Shown: piece by piece, positions 6,622-6,712 of the stretch
Layout of the letters: every line of letters starts with the position of its first letter
Numbering within the stretch: position 1 is the first letter of the stretch
NCBI GenBank assembly: GCA_023441105.1
Contig: JAEZQX010000230.1
Span: forward strand, 1-6,712
Direction of reading: 5' to 3'
DNA length: 6,712 bases
From: Pseudomonadota bacterium
GTDB lineage: Bacteria; Pseudomonadota; Gammaproteobacteria; Burkholderiales; Burkholderiaceae
Notes under the pieces: model-generated
Databases searched by the model: none
Seen by the model: the letters and a program-made list of their open reading frames with translations, nothing else
Told to the model about the DNA's origin: nothing
Made by a program: the position numbers and the translations under genes

Positions 6622-6712
6622 ATGGCTGAGCCGGTGACGCTTGCCGGTCCCGTCCACAGCGACCTGACCATCCGCAAGAGCCGCTTCATCGGCTGCGTGC
6701 AGCCGATCGCCG
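6622..6712 (+). CDS. yigZ: IMPACT/UPF0029 family protein, YigZ-like (N-terminus only)
   Basis: The window ends after 30 codons. The visible N-terminus runs from a Pro/Val-rich start (residues 3-11) into IRKSRFIGCVQPIA (17-30). In YigZ and other IMPACT-family proteins a similar K-K-S-R-F-I segment forms the first strand after a short variable start, and the next residues normally lead to an alanine-rich helix and a histidine-rich DARHHCWA motif, which lies beyond the edge here. The biochemical role of bacterial members is poorly defined; eukaryotic IMPACT affects eIF2-alpha kinase GCN2. ATG 6622 is the first possible start after an in-frame stop at 6532-6534. The G-run at 6615-6619 is too close for a normal SD, and GAGGTGG (6597-6603) is too far. 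The call rests on one short motif. Confidence 0.75.
   Translation, partial: MAEPVTLAGPVHSDLTIRKSRFIGCVQPIA

Overview
The window is a GC-rich stretch of bacterial chromosome with ordinary core genes and no sign of mobile DNA: no transposase, integrase, CRISPR array, tRNA or rRNA was seen. Gene content (ftsY back-to-back with rsmD-coaD-ferredoxin; ppx back-to-back with ppk1; an IMPACT/YigZ-type gene) points to a Proteobacterium of the beta or gamma class. CoaD and Ppx contain features I associate with both classes, so I cannot narrow it further by eye.

Layout, left to right. (1) Positions 1-141, minus strand: the N-terminus of FtsY, cut by the window edge. (2) Positions 205-1573, plus strand: a tight three-gene operon, rsmD (16S rRNA m2G966 methyltransferase), coaD (phosphopantetheine adenylyltransferase) and a YfhL-type 2[4Fe-4S] ferredoxin. 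The genes are joined by two TGATG stop/start overlaps. (3) Positions 1592-3130, minus strand: ppx (exopolyphosphatase), convergent with the ferredoxin gene. (4) Positions 3232-5349, plus strand: ppk1 (polyphosphate kinase), divergent from ppx across a 101-bp shared control region. (5) Positions 5414-5779, plus strand: an unrecognised small protein with a helical N-terminus and an extremely acidic tail, behind an extended -10 box that may give a leaderless mRNA. (6) Positions 5850-6491, minus strand: an unrecognised lipoprotein with a poly-glycine linker. (7) Positions 6492-6621: a divergent intergenic region with a possible two-way -10 element and a long inverted repeat. (8) Positions 6622-6712, plus strand: the N-terminus of an IMPACT-family (YigZ-like) protein, cut by the window edge.

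How the genes fit together. Ppk1 makes inorganic polyphosphate from ATP and Ppx degrades it from the ends. Their back-to-back placement lets one control region set the balance, and that region holds weak PhoB-box-like repeats. FtsY, RsmD and CoaD belong to protein targeting, ribosome maturation and coenzyme A synthesis; this neighbourhood is conserved but not a single pathway. The least explained parts are the acidic protein next to ppk1, the lipoprotein, and the inverted repeat ahead of the IMPACT gene. I see no convincing new multi-gene system; these three are the best candidates for something undescribed.
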